From contig NZ_AYSJ01000017.1 in NCBI RefSeq assembly GCF_000517265.1, forward strand, positions 308,196-372,195: DNA of 64,000 nt. The letters are read 5' to 3'. The position numbers were made by a program, and so were the translations under genes. Source of the stretch: Photorhabdus khanii NC19 (GTDB lineage: Bacteria > Pseudomonadota > Gammaproteobacteria > Enterobacterales > Enterobacteriaceae). This document shows positions 1 through 8,549 of this stretch, one piece after another (positions within the stretch are counted from its first letter, which is position 1; each line of letters starts with the position of its first letter). The notes beneath the pieces were generated by a model. The model did no database searches. It saw only the letters and a list, made by a program, of their open reading frames with translations, and was not told the origin of the DNA.

Positions 1-77
1 AGATTTGTGTAGCTTCCAAAAAATATATTAATTTGTTTATTAAAGGGCATAGGGTAAATATGCCCTTGGGTATTTAA

Positions 78-914
78 TTATTTCTCAAGTGGTAGGGTAT
101 CATCTGCTCCCCATTCAGCCCATGAACCGTCATATAAATAAGTATCTTTCTTACCGATGATATTTAAACCTAATATTAAAACAGCGGCTGTCATGCCAGA
201 GCCACAACTGGCAATAACCGGTTTATTTAAATCAACGTTTTGTTTACGGAAAATATCTGCAATTTCAGTTTCTGATTTAAAGTGACCATTCTCTACTAAT
301 ATAGTCCATGGAACATTTTTACTGCCGGGAATATGGCCCATTCTTAACCCAGGGCGTGGTTCTGGTGCTCTAGCCTGAAAACGGTCTATTGCTCTGGCAT
401 CAACAATCTCAGCTTGTGGATCATTTAACGAATCCAGAATTTGTTTCAGTGATTTCACTTTGCCGGCATTGAAATCGGTATTAAAAACCTGAGAATTACG
501 TTTCACTTCACCTGATTCTGTTGGAAATCCTGCCTGTTGCCAGCCTTGTAAACCTCCATCAAGAATACGGACATTACGGCTGCCGAATACCTTGAATGTC
601 CACCATGCGCGAGGAGCGGAGAACATATTTCCCTGGTCATAAACCACGACCAAATGATTCTCACTGATCCCCATTTCACCAACAGCCTGACTGAAAGTTT
701 GCGGATCTGGCAGCATATGAGGTAACCCGCTTTGATGATTGGCAATTTTATCCAAATCAAAAAATTGGGCACCGGGAATGTGTGTATTCAGCCAAAGCTG
801 ATGGCAATCAATTTGCTGAGGTGGTGGCGGTGCAGTCGCATCAAGGATGACGAGGTTTTCATCATCAAGATGATCTTTTAGCCATTGTGGGCTGACAAAG
901 TATGCATTATTCAT
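78..914 (-). CDS. sseA: 3-mercaptopyruvate sulfurtransferase
   Basis: Two-domain rhodanese-family enzyme that moves sulfur from 3-mercaptopyruvate to thiol or cyanide acceptors. The 278-residue product has an N-terminal rhodanese domain with a DQGNMFSAPRAWW segment and a C-terminal domain carrying the active-site loop CGSGMTA, with the catalytic cysteine at about residue 237. The CGSGxTA form of the loop marks mercaptopyruvate rather than thiosulfate sulfurtransferases. I chose the ATG at 914 (MNNAYF) because a GAGGG ribosome site sits just upstream; an in-frame start four codons earlier is possible. It is transcribed away from dinG and followed upstream by a small membrane peptide gene on the same strand. 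The assignment rests on full-length similarity to E. coli SseA. Confidence 0.95.
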   Translation of the reverse strand: MNNAYFVSPQWLKDHLDDENLVILDATAPPPPQQIDCHQLWLNTHIPGAQFFDLDKIANHQSGLPHMLPDPQTFSQAVGEMGISENHLVVVYDQGNMFSAPRAWWTFKVFGSRNVRILDGGLQGWQQAGFPTESGEVKRNSQVFNTDFNAGKVKSLKQILDSLNDPQAEIVDARAIDRFQARAPEPRPGLRMGHIPGSKNVPWTILVENGHFKSETEIADIFRKQNVDLNKPVIASCGSGMTAAVLILGLNIIGKKDTYLYDGSWAEWGADDTLPLEK

Positions 915-959
915 GGGATCCCTCACTTAATACAAAAGTATAGATAGTGTTGCGCCCCG

Positions 960-1121
960 TTATTGTTGCTGTACCGGCGCTATAGTTGTTTCTTGCTGTT
1001 GACTGGCGGGTGATTCTATCGGTGTAGTTGAGCGGGTATACATATTAAGACCTGCCAAGAATACGCCACCGATTGAACCGAATGCAAAAAGTGCGATGAA
1101 AGTGATAAGTAGTTTTTTCAT
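960..1121 (-). CDS. small single-pass membrane peptide, 53 residues
   Basis: Short ORF not assignable to a family I know. The product starts MKKLLITFIALFAFGSIGGV, a two-lysine N-terminus followed by about 18 hydrophobic residues, and continues with a polar tail rich in Thr, Pro and Gln that ends PVQQQ. This is the shape of a small inner-membrane protein anchored by its N-terminus or of an exported peptide. A weak purine-rich ribosome site (GAGAAC) lies upstream of the ATG. It lies 45 bp upstream of sseA on the same strand, so the two may be cotranscribed. The hydrophobic organisation argues that it is translated, but no homologue is recognised. Confidence 0.6.
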   Translation of the reverse strand: MKKLLITFIALFAFGSIGGVFLAGLNMYTRSTTPIESPASQQQETTIAPVQQQ

Positions 1122-1409
1122 TTTTGTTCTCAACTGCCATAGAAAATAGGCAGTATATCGGGTTCTGAATAGCTGACAAGGTAATAACCAATTTACTTTA
1201 CGGATAATGAATAATCCTTTGAGCTGATTAAGTAAATGAAATTAGCTTACTGTTATTGTTGATAAAGTTTTTCGCTAAGTTTTTATTGGCATCATAATTT
1301 ACTGAAATTGGGATTAAATTATCAATTTGGTTTTGTTTCTCGATATACAGCTGATTTCGTTCTTGCTCTGTGGGACAATAGCGCTCCGGTTTTATGGCAG
1401 CAGAGTTCA

Positions 1410-3545
1410 ATGGCACTTTCCAGTTCAATAAAAAATCAGATAAGCCAGTGGTATAAGGCATTACCTCAGCATATCAATGGCTTTATTCCTCGCACTCCAC
1501 AGAGGCAAATGATTGCTGAAGTTGCAAAAACGCTCTCTGATCAGGAAGGGCGCCATTTAGTTATTGAAGCGCCAACCGGAATCGGTAAAACCCTTTCTTA
1601 TTTGCTCCCTGGCATTGCGATCAGCAGGGCTGAAAGTAAGCCATTGGTCGTCAGTACCGCTAATGTCGCTTTACAGGATCAAATTTACAGTAAAGATCTT
1701 CCTCTGTTGCGCAAAATCATTCCCGATCTGAAATTTACCGGTGCTTTTGGACGTGGTCGTTATGTTTGCCCACGTAATCTCGAAGCTATCTGTGCAAACG
1801 ATAGTGAACAGATAGATTTAATGTTCTTGGTTGAGGACAAAACAGAACTTGCCAGTAGTGAAGAGAGGGAACTTTGTCGCCGGTTGCGTAGTGACTACAC
1901 AACGTTTGCCTGGGATGGTTTGCGTGATCACCATAAACTGGCTTTGCCCGATACTTTGTGGACGAAAATCAGTACAGATAAGGCGAATTGTCTGGGCCGT
2001 AACTGTCAGTATTATCATCGCTGCCCGTTTTTTATTGCTCGCCGTGAGATCGAGAATGCAGATGTGGTGGTCGCTAACCATGCGTTAGTGATAGCGGCAT
2101 TAGAGAGTGAATCGGTACTCCCTGATGCTAAAAATTTGTTATTGGTACTTGATGAAGGACATCATATACCGAATGTCGCCAGAGATTCTTTGGAAGTTGA
2201 AGGGGAAATCACCCTGTTTCAGCTTAATGGTCAGCTAGATACTTTTATCCGTCATGTTGAACAGTATCTGGCGCAATTTCGTCCGGCAAAGCCACCACGT
2301 CTGGCTAATGCCAGTCGTCTCAATGAACACAGTGAAAAACTACGGGAATGCTTTAAAGAGCTCGCTACTATCGCACAGGCACTTTTACCTGAAAATAATG
2401 AAGTAGATGAATATCTGTTTGAGATGGGTAAGTTGCCGGATAATTTGCGACTTTGCTGCCAGCAGCTGTTTAAATTGACCGATGGTTTACGAGGATTAGC
2501 AGAAGTGATACTGAATGATCTGACTGAGCAAACGGCTAAACAGGATATTGTCCGGTTGCATCGGTCTATTTTGCAGACCAGCCGTACACTGGGATATTTT
2601 GAAAATATGACTAAACTGTGGCACCTGGCGGCGCTGGAAGAGTCATCCAATGCGCCGGTGTCAAAATGGCTGAAACGCCGTTATGAAAGAAATCAGTCAC
2701 ACCTCGACTTCCATTGTGCAGGTATCAGAGTTAGTGAACAGCTCAATCAACTGCTTTGGCGTAATATTCCCCATGTGGTTGTGACGTCGGCAACGCTTCG
2801 TTCCTTGAATAGTTTTTCCCGTATTCAGGAATTAACTGGGTTAACTGAAAAAATGGCTGACCGTTTTGTGACGTTGTCATCGCCTTTTGATCATGTGAGT
2901 CAGGGGAGGCTGGTTATTCCCAAAATGTCATTGGAGCCGACACTTGATAATGAAACTGCTCATTTGGCGGAAATGGCACGTTATTTCAGGACTCAATTGC
3001 TGAGTCAGCAACATAAAGGCATGTTGATTTTGTTCAGTAGCCAAAGGGCGATGGATATCTTCCTCTCTTATGTGACGGATTTACGCCTGATGTTGCTTGT
3101 ACAGGGTGATCAGCCACGTTATCGGTTAGTTGAAACACATTGTCAGCGTATAAATGAGGGGCAATGTAGCGTATTGATTGGATTGCAATCTTTTGCTGAA
3201 GGGCTGGATTTAAAGGGGGATTACCTGTCCCAGGTTCATATTCATAAAATCTCATTCCCTCCAGTCAATAACCCGGTCATTATCACTGAAAGCGAGTGGT
3301 TGAAATCACTCAACCGCTATCCTTTTGAAGTACAGAGCTTGCCAAGTGCTTCTTTCAGCCTGATTCAGCAAGTGGGAAGGCTTATCCGTAGTCATGAGTG
3401 TTATGGTGATGTGGTTATTTATGACCGGCGTTTACTGAGCAAAAGATATGGTGCGAGGTTGTTGAAGGCGCTGCCGGTTTTCCCTATTGAACAGCCGGAA
3501 ATTCTTTCAGAGGTGGAAATCAAACAATTGAAAAAGGATAAATAA
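1410..3545 (+). CDS. dinG: ATP-dependent DNA helicase DinG
   Basis: XPD-like superfamily 2 iron-sulfur helicase, 5'-3' polarity in E. coli, which resolves R-loops, D-loops and G-quadruplexes at stalled forks and belongs to the SOS response. The 711-residue product has Walker A EAPTGIGKT at residues 53-61, a DEGH box around residue 245, and the Fe-S cluster cysteines in RYVCPRN and in a C-x5-C-x5-C pattern (NCLGRNCQYYHRC). The C-terminal helicase motif LIQQVGRLIRS is intact. The ATG at 1410 matches the E. coli start (MALT...); extending upstream adds 34 residues without family support. It stands alone, divergent from the small peptide gene and sseA. Confidence 0.96.
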   Translation: MALSSSIKNQISQWYKALPQHINGFIPRTPQRQMIAEVAKTLSDQEGRHLVIEAPTGIGKTLSYLLPGIAISRAESKPLVVSTANVALQDQIYSKDLPLLRKIIPDLKFTGAFGRGRYVCPRNLEAICANDSEQIDLMFLVEDKTELASSEERELCRRLRSDYTTFAWDGLRDHHKLALPDTLWTKISTDKANCLGRNCQYYHRCPFFIARREIENADVVVANHALVIAALESESVLPDAKNLLLVLDEGHHIPNVARDSLEVEGEITLFQLNGQLDTFIRHVEQYLAQFRPAKPPRLANASRLNEHSEKLRECFKELATIAQALLPENNEVDEYLFEMGKLPDNLRLCCQQLFKLTDGLRGLAEVILNDLTEQTAKQDIVRLHRSILQTSRTLGYFENMTKLWHLAALEESSNAPVSKWLKRRYERNQSHLDFHCAGIRVSEQLNQLLWRNIPHVVVTSATLRSLNSFSRIQELTGLTEKMADRFVTLSSPFDHVSQGRLVIPKMSLEPTLDNETAHLAEMARYFRTQLLSQQHKGMLILFSSQRAMDIFLSYVTDLRLMLLVQGDQPRYRLVETHCQRINEGQCSVLIGLQSFAEGLDLKGDYLSQVHIHKISFPPVNNPVIITESEWLKSLNRYPFEVQSLPSASFSLIQQVGRLIRSHECYGDVVIYDRRLLSKRYGARLLKALPVFPIEQPEILSEVEIKQLKKDK

Positions 3546-3606
3546 CTTACCACTAAAAACTGTAATTTATTTATCCTTTATAAATAAAATCGATAAAAAA
3601 GGCTAT

Positions 3607-3828
3607 TTATCCTACTTTTTTCAGAAAACAGGTTTTCAATACCAATCCTTTGATTTTATCTGCGTTACATTCGATTTCATCTTCGCGATGGTTCAGACGA
3701 ATATTTTTGATGATAGTGCCGCGCTTTAATGTCGCTGATGTGCCTTTTACTTTCAGATCTTTAATGACCTGTACAGAATCGCCATCATTGAGCACCGTAC
3801 CATTGCTGTCTTTTACTTCGGTATCCAT
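3607..3828 (-). CDS. PhnA/YjdM C-terminal domain protein (no zinc ribbon)
   Basis: A 73-residue protein that corresponds to the C-terminal PhnA domain of E. coli YjdM (about 111 residues): it reads VKDSNGTVLNDGDSVQVIKDLKVKG and continues through the family pattern of a KIRL-type turn and a final LKTCFLKKVG. The N-terminal zinc-ribbon with its two CxxC pairs is absent, and the ATG at 3828 has its own GAGGAAAT ribosome site, so this is a stand-alone domain and not an obvious truncation. YjdM/PhnA was named for an alkylphosphonate operon, but a biochemical role for this domain is not established. It is convergent with dinG. Confidence 0.85.
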   Translation of the reverse strand: MDTEVKDSNGTVLNDGDSVQVIKDLKVKGTSATLKRGTIIKNIRLNHREDEIECNADKIKGLVLKTCFLKKVG

Positions 3829-3980
3829 TTTATTATTTCCTCAAGTTATTTATGAAAATAAGCATATATTATAGACAATTAATGCTGGTTTTTAAAGGAT
3901 ATAGTGAAGTTTGTCTGTATGGAGGCTATTTTATGATATTTTTCTGTGCCAGAGTATTGGGCGATAAAGGGTTGTAATAA

Positions 3981-4009
3981 ACAGGCCCCCGTTGTTAACG
4001 AGGGCCTGT
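3981..4009 (-). terminator. rho-independent terminator after dps
   Basis: GC-rich inverted repeat (ACAGGCCC...GGGCCTGT, one mismatch, loop around GTTAAC) 40 bp past the dps stop codon, followed on the minus strand by TTTATTAC. Position and orientation fit termination of dps. Confidence 0.75.
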
Positions 4010-4048
4010 AAGTAATGCAGAGCTCTTAATGTAACGGCTCTTTATATT

Positions 4049-4555
4049 TTATTGCTCAACGTTTGCTTCAATAAGCCATAAGAATTTGTCGAGGTTACGG
4101 GAGGCTGCGGTGAGTATGTCCGTGGTATTTTCATCTTCAACCTCACCAATTGCTTCGCGGATATCATTAGCGACAATAGCATAACGATCAGCCAGTGCTT
4201 TTAGATGATCTTGCACGTCATGAATATTTGTTGGGTAGCTTCTCAGTGAAGTATGTTTATTAACTTCTTGTACCGTTCCGAGAGCGATTCCACCAAGTTG
4301 TACAACTCTTTCTGCAAAAATATCCAGATGTTCAATAATAGTGGCACGAAAGTTATCCAGCATTTCATGGATGGAAATGAAATTTCTGCCGCGCATGTTC
4401 CAATGTGCCTGTTTGGTCAGCAGGGAAAGATCAATAAATTGAATCACCATATGGTTTAAAATTTCAATTGTTTCTTGCTTAACGCTATTATCGACATCAT
4501 TACGAGTATAAAGCAGTGTGGATGGTGCTGTTTTGACTAATTTGGCAGTACCCAT
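4049..4555 (-). CDS. dps: DNA-binding ferritin-like protein Dps
   Basis: Dodecameric mini-ferritin that condenses DNA in stationary phase and oxidises Fe(II) with hydrogen peroxide. The 168-residue product aligns with E. coli Dps (167) end to end. The inter-subunit ferroxidase ligands are all present: His51, His63, Asp67, Asp78 and Glu82, within [13 protein letters not shown] and EHLDIFAE. The N-terminal tail has only three lysines/arginines before the first helix (K5, K8, R18), like the E. coli DNA-binding tail. It is a monocistronic gene with its own terminator, next to rhtA as in E. coli. Confidence 0.97.
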   Translation of the reverse strand: MGTAKLVKTAPSTLLYTRNDVDNSVKQETIEILNHMVIQFIDLSLLTKQAHWNMRGRNFISIHEMLDNFRATIIEHLDIFAERVVQLGGIALGTVQEVNKHTSLRSYPTNIHDVQDHLKALADRYAIVANDIREAIGEVEDENTTDILTAASRNLDKFLWLIEANVEQ

Positions 4556-4844
4556 AATAATTTTCCCCTAATATTAATAATGAGTTTCTCATTTATTGGG
4601 ATGAATGTAACTCAATATTAGTTTTAAATCATATAGATTATTCCTATTAAATCAATAGTTCATTTTTATAAAGTTTTTAGATAAAATAATTATGTTTAAT
4701 ATATTTATTTGGTTATATATCAATAGAGGGATGATTTTTTTCGATAATTTTTTTTGCGGTTTACGGATAGTGTTAAAAATATAATTTTTGCTTAGATATG
4801 TATGACTCATTTATTGATAAATGATAATAGTTATATTTATAAAT
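4556..4844. other. AT-rich dps upstream region
   Basis: About 290 bp without a gene, very AT-rich, containing the dps promoter region. A purine-rich ribosome site precedes the dps ATG. I saw no coding frame with a ribosome site and no clear sigma or OxyR box that I can assign. Confidence 0.5.
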
Positions 4845-4882
4845 AACCGGAGAATTATTTTATTAATTACTCCGGTTTTTAT
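4845..4882. terminator. hairpin between rhtA and dps
   Basis: Perfect 8-bp stem AACCGGAG/CTCCGGTT around a 17-nt AT loop, 24 bp past the rhtA stop. T-rich sequence lies on both sides (TTTTTATT on plus, TTATTTAT on minus), so it can end rhtA transcription and possibly act in both directions. Confidence 0.65.
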
Positions 4883-4905
4883 TCTATTTCGATTAGATAA
4901 AGCGA

Positions 4906-5796
4906 TTAATCGATCTCGGTGATTTTAGGTTTTCCTTTAATCGTTGACGTAGAACCGATAGAGGCAAGAATAATACAGAACAGTGCCAGCCATTGAATTA
5001 TGGTCAGGTGTTCATTGAGGAAAAAAATACCAGATAGAGCGCCAAGGGCTGGCTCAAGGCTCATCAGAGTACCAAATGTTTGTGCAGGTAAACGGGTCAG
5101 GGCAATCATTTCCAGCGTATAGGGGAATGCAGTGGACAGAATAGCGATTGCCAGTGCCAGGGGCATAATTGACATATCAAATAACAGTTCTGGCCCTGTT
5201 TGTATCAGCCCCACAGGGAAAAATATCAGTGCCGCGATAAATGAACCGATAGAAACCGTTGCCGCGCCATGACCTGCTCCAGCGCGTTGGCCAAAAATAA
5301 TATACAGTGCCCAGAAAACACCCGCACTGAGTGCATATATAATACCTATAGGATCCAACCCATCAATATTATTGCCAATGGGTAACAGGAAAGCCAGACC
5401 AGCGATAACCAGCGCGACCCAGAGAAAATCTATTGGCCGGCGCGATGAAAACATGGCTACGGCCAGTGGGCCGGTAAACTCAAGAGCGACGGCGATACCT
5501 AAAGGAATTGTTGTCAGTGCCATATAGAATGTATAGTTCATTGCTCCAAGAGCAATACCATAGGTAAGCAATGGCATAATTGAATTTCGGCGAAATCTCA
5601 GGCGCCAGGGTTTAAAAATAATGAACAGAATGATAGTTCCAAGGCCCAGCCGCAAAGCGGTAACGCCAGGTGCACCGATAACCGGAAACAACGTTTTGGC
5701 AAGAGAAGCGCCGCCTTGAATTGATGTCATGGCAAGTAGTAACAATATTACAGGTATTAATGGAAAGGCATTCTTTTGGAGCTTGGAAGAAGACAT
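4906..5796 (-). CDS. rhtA: threonine/homoserine exporter RhtA (EamA family)
   Basis: Ten-helix drug/metabolite transporter of the inner membrane that exports threonine and homoserine in E. coli. The 296-residue product contains two EamA repeats, and segments such as SIQGGASLAKTLFP, GAPGVTALRLGLGT and VPLGIAVALEFTGPLAVA match E. coli RhtA closely. The ATG at 5796 gives the family length. Gene order dps-rhtA is as in E. coli, but the next gene there, ompX, is not present here: the upstream neighbour is a divergent LOG-family gene. Confidence 0.93.
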   Translation of the reverse strand: MSSSKLQKNAFPLIPVILLLLAMTSIQGGASLAKTLFPVIGAPGVTALRLGLGTIILFIIFKPWRLRFRRNSIMPLLTYGIALGAMNYTFYMALTTIPLGIAVALEFTGPLAVAMFSSRRPIDFLWVALVIAGLAFLLPIGNNIDGLDPIGIIYALSAGVFWALYIIFGQRAGAGHGAATVSIGSFIAALIFFPVGLIQTGPELLFDMSIMPLALAIAILSTAFPYTLEMIALTRLPAQTFGTLMSLEPALGALSGIFFLNEHLTIIQWLALFCIILASIGSTSTIKGKPKITEID

Positions 5797-6272
5797 CCGG
5801 ACAAAACCTCAATTAAAATCAAGTGATCTGGTCGGTAATTTTCGCAGTGAAATGCAGATAACTCAATAGGTTTAGAGAATATAATTTTAGAGAAATATTC
5901 TTTATTTATTAGACTATATTATATATAGATAGTGAAATTATATTTCAGTATTGGAATATAGTTCTGAAAAATTATATTTTATTTTCAGATAGTAATAACT
6001 TATGGGTTAAAGATGATGAAAGTGTTTATTGTAATCTAAATTATGATTTATTTTATATTTTAATGGTTAAGCATAAATTACAATTATGACTAATATAGTA
6101 TAAATAAGCTTCATTGCTGTTTTTTCTTTTTCATTTGTTACATTATCTTGTTTTTCCTAATGGCGTTTTTTTTAATTTAAATTATCTTTGTGCATAAGTG
6201 AGTTGTATGACTGTAATACTAACGTATAATCATATCTTTCACTGTAAAGATGAAGTAATAGGAGCTTAGATA
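5797..6272. other. AT-rich divergent intergenic region
   Basis: About 475 bp between the divergent rhtA and LOG genes. Strongly AT-rich with short A/T tracts. Only the ribosome site TAGGAGCT in front of the gene at 6273 is evident; I see no ORF or recognisable RNA. Confidence 0.5.
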
Positions 6273-6836
6273 ATGAAAAGTATTGCCGTTTATTGTGGTT
6301 CAAGCTTGGGGATATCTGAAATCTATAAAGAAAATGCCATTATCTTCGCAAAGGAGTTAGTTAAGCGTGATATTACGCTGATTTATGGTGGAGCCAGTGT
6401 GGGTATTATGGGCACTGTTGCTGATACTGTTCTGGAAACCGGTGGTAAAGTGATTGGTGTTATTCCCACATTATTGGAAGAGCGTGAAATATCACATAAA
6501 AATCTGACTGAATTATACGTTGTTGAAACTATGCATCAGCGTAAAAATAAGATGATTGAGTTAGCTGAGGGTTTTGTTGCTTTGCCTGGGGGCTTTGGCA
6601 CGTTGGAAGAGTTCAGTGAAGTATTTACCTGGAGTCAGATTGGGCTGCATACTAAGCCTTGCGGTATTCTGAATATCAATAACTTTTATGATCCGCTGAT
6701 TACCATGATTAATAAAATGGCGGATGAACAATTCTTGCATGAAAAATATCGCTATATGGCAATCATCGAACAAGATCCTGTCTGCTTACTTGATCGCTTT
6801 AACACTTATCGGGCACCATCTGTAAAAACGTATTAA
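6273..6836 (+). CDS. LOG-family protein (nucleotide 5'-monophosphate phosphoribohydrolase)
   Basis: A 187-residue member of the LOG/TIGR00730 family with a Rossmann-like fold. Family enzymes cleave the N-glycosidic bond of cytokinin riboside 5'-monophosphates or of AMP-type nucleotides. The signature PGGFGTLEE is at residues 105-113 and the upstream MHQRKNKM segment carries the conserved Arg; the glycine-rich start VYCGSSLG and YGGASVGIMG also match. A clear TAGGAG ribosome site precedes the ATG. It ends at a bidirectional hairpin shared with the convergent gene at 6963. The true substrate cannot be told from sequence, so no gene symbol is assigned. Confidence 0.88.
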   Translation: MKSIAVYCGSSLGISEIYKENAIIFAKELVKRDITLIYGGASVGIMGTVADTVLETGGKVIGVIPTLLEEREISHKNLTELYVVETMHQRKNKMIELAEGFVALPGGFGTLEEFSEVFTWSQIGLHTKPCGILNINNFYDPLITMINKMADEQFLHEKYRYMAIIEQDPVCLLDRFNTYRAPSVKTY

Positions 6837-6901
6837 ATTATAAAGAAATGAGTAGAATAATGAGAATTAATTTTTGATTAAGATACTTCTTTAAATAAAT
6901 A

Positions 6902-6941
6902 AACCATTCCTGTTGGATAAATATTTCCTACAGGAATGGTT
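6902..6941. terminator. bidirectional terminator hairpin
   Basis: Perfect 12-bp stem (AACCATTCCTGT/ACAGGAATGGTT) with a 16-nt loop between two convergent genes, with A/T-rich flanks on each side. It probably ends both transcripts. Confidence 0.75.
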
Positions 6942-6962
6942 GTTAATATTAATGATTAAGTA

Positions 6963-7373
6963 TTAGCTTACAATAGTATATTCTACGATTGGATTATTAC
7001 CGTTCTCTGCTGAGTAAGATAAATGTAAATCATCACCTTCATAGTCTGTTGATATTGAGTAGCTGCTGCTTCCGATCAGAGGGTTATTCCATGTAATATA
7101 GATACTGTAAATTTCACCTTTACTGTCTACAAATACATAAGTACAGCGCCCTGCAACACCACCTAGCAGACTGTTTGAATCACTTCTCCAAATGCCTTTT
7201 CCTGGGGTATTATCACTGCTTTTATTAATTAGTTGCGGAGGAAGAGTTGTCCACTCACCCTGATCCAAACGAATAGAATCCTGAATAAGTTTAAGTTTAT
7301 ATACTGATTTATTAGTTACTTTTGCAATAACACTGATTGGTGCTTTTAATGAAATCGCTTCAATCTCTGACAT
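6963..7373 (-). CDS. Gpp34 (Cry34)/aegerolysin-like small insecticidal protein
   Basis: A 136-residue beta-rich protein without a signal peptide. Its pattern follows Bacillus thuringiensis Cry34A/Gpp34 and the wider aegerolysin-like fold: VTNKSVYKLKL (cf. VNNKTGHTLQL) near residue 19, GEWTTLPP at 39-46 (cf. GGRWRTSP), a Ser-rich turn then GGVAGRCTYVF at 71-81 (cf. TGTEGTIYYS), WNNPLIGSSSYS at 95-106 (cf. FDNPFAGSNKY) and a C-terminal EYTIV (cf. VTYTIQ). Cry34 works as the small partner of a binary toxin with Cry35; no Cry35-like gene is visible in this window. The ATG at 7373 has an AGAGGTGAT ribosome site; the 16 codons upstream lack family support. I recall a report of an insecticidal P. 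luminescens protein (Plu1537) similar to a 13.6-kDa Bt crystal protein; this may be its counterpart, which I cannot verify. Confidence 0.75.
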   Translation of the reverse strand: MSEIEAISLKAPISVIAKVTNKSVYKLKLIQDSIRLDQGEWTTLPPQLINKSSDNTPGKGIWRSDSNSLLGGVAGRCTYVFVDSKGEIYSIYITWNNPLIGSSSYSISTDYEGDDLHLSYSAENGNNPIVEYTIVS

Positions 7374-8001
7374 AATATCACCTCTTATAAAAAATTTAAA
7401 AAAATACTTATTAAATACCAAGATCTTAATTTAACCTATTATGGTTATATAAAACACTTTGGCGTGGAACCGAACTTTTTAATCATATTTCATGACTGGT
7501 TTTTTTACCTTTCATTAGAATTCCATTTCATAACGCTTCCTAAAAATTAATTTATTTATATTTTGGTTTTTCACCCAATATTACAAATGTCAGTGTCGAT
7601 TTTTATCTTTTTAACAAGTTGAAATTAACAACTAATCATTTGTTAAAATAAATTTCTGTAATTTCGGTGTTTTTCAAAGATACCTTTTCTCTCGGATGAA
7701 TGTCAATTTTTTTGCCCGCTGAGTTTTGTTATAAAATAATAAGTGATTAATTATATCTTTATACTTAAAAACATAGATATAGATGATAAAATATGTCTAT
7801 GTTTTTAATGGTTAATATGTAAAATAATTGTAATGACAAACAAAAATAGATTGTCAGGTTTATAATTAACTAATAATGATTTCATTACTTATTGAGCGTT
7901 AATTCATCGTTGGATTGATGAAATGTTAATGTATTGTAATGTTGGATGGGGGGAGTTGGTGACGGATTGTATTTTTTCTGCATGATTTTAATCGTCTATC
8001 C

Positions 8002-8045
8002 TAATTCAATAAACTTTGATTATTGTTCAGAAGTTTATTGAATTA
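8002..8045. repeat. 15-bp perfect inverted repeat
   Basis: TAATTCAATAAACTT at 8002-8016 is repeated inverted at 8031-8045 around a 14-nt spacer. It lies in the gene-free region with no adjacent T tract typical of a terminator, so a protein-binding site or the remnant end of a decayed gene is as likely as an RNA hairpin. Confidence 0.7.
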
Positions 8046-8260
8046 TTCACTTATTGATTAACAGATATTTTGATAATGATCTAAGATTATATTCACTATT
8101 GGTATTATCACATTGTTGATGAAAATATCATAACAAAGAAAAAATTATTGCAAACTCAACGTCATTAATACTTAATATGTTTATTTGCGGTTTAATATGC
8201 CACTATTTTCCTCACTTATTTCCTTATTGTGTCTAATTTGAGAATGCATTCGATATTAAA

Positions 8261-8286
8261 TAAAACGATATAACGATATCGTTTTA
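8261..8286. repeat. 11-bp perfect inverted repeat, operator-like
   Basis: TAAAACGATAT and ATATCGTTTTA flank a 4-nt spacer. The compact, nearly continuous dyad resembles a repressor operator more than a terminator. It lies about 265 bp upstream of the nemR-like start; its partner protein is unknown. Confidence 0.6.
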
Positions 8287-8514
8287 TGATTCAACGTGGT
8301 TAATAGAATAAGAACTTTCTCTCTATCTTATTAAACGTGAGTCATCAACGTAGTTAATGGCGCATTCTTAATAATACATTATTCTATTGATGATATTTTG
8401 TCGCAACATGTGCTTAAGAATCGAGTAATAAATCAGTAAGAAAATGGTAGGAATTTGTATTTATAGGAGAATTTTCTAATTTCTTTGCTGACAGAAAAAT
8501 TCTTATTTAAATTG

Positions 8515-8529
8515 TAGACGACTGGTCTA
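8515..8529. promoter_or_regulatory. NemR-like operator upstream of the regulator gene
   Basis: TAGACGACTGGTCTA, an interrupted dyad with arms TAGAC/GTCTA, 20 bp before the regulator ATG. The E. coli NemR box is TAGACC-N4-GGTCTA; this site differs at one position of one arm. An identical 15-bp copy precedes the curA-like gene, so the regulator probably represses both itself and the downstream genes. Confidence 0.8.
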
Positions 8530-8549
8530 ATTAGGTATAGGTTATCTCA

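Larger units (their letters stand above)
7374..8514. other. 1.1-kb AT-rich gene-free region
   Basis: Long intergenic stretch between the Gpp34-like gene and the nemR-like gene. All frames are broken by frequent stops; short ORFs such as that near 7940 have fewer than ten codons. It contains two long perfect inverted repeats (listed separately) and many A/T runs. It may hold long regulatory regions of the flanking genes or decayed accessory DNA. Confidence 0.5.

Noticed and set aside
1308-1409. In-frame N-terminal extension of dinG
   Set aside because: Adds 34 residues not present in E. coli DinG; the ATG at 1410 reproduces the family start.
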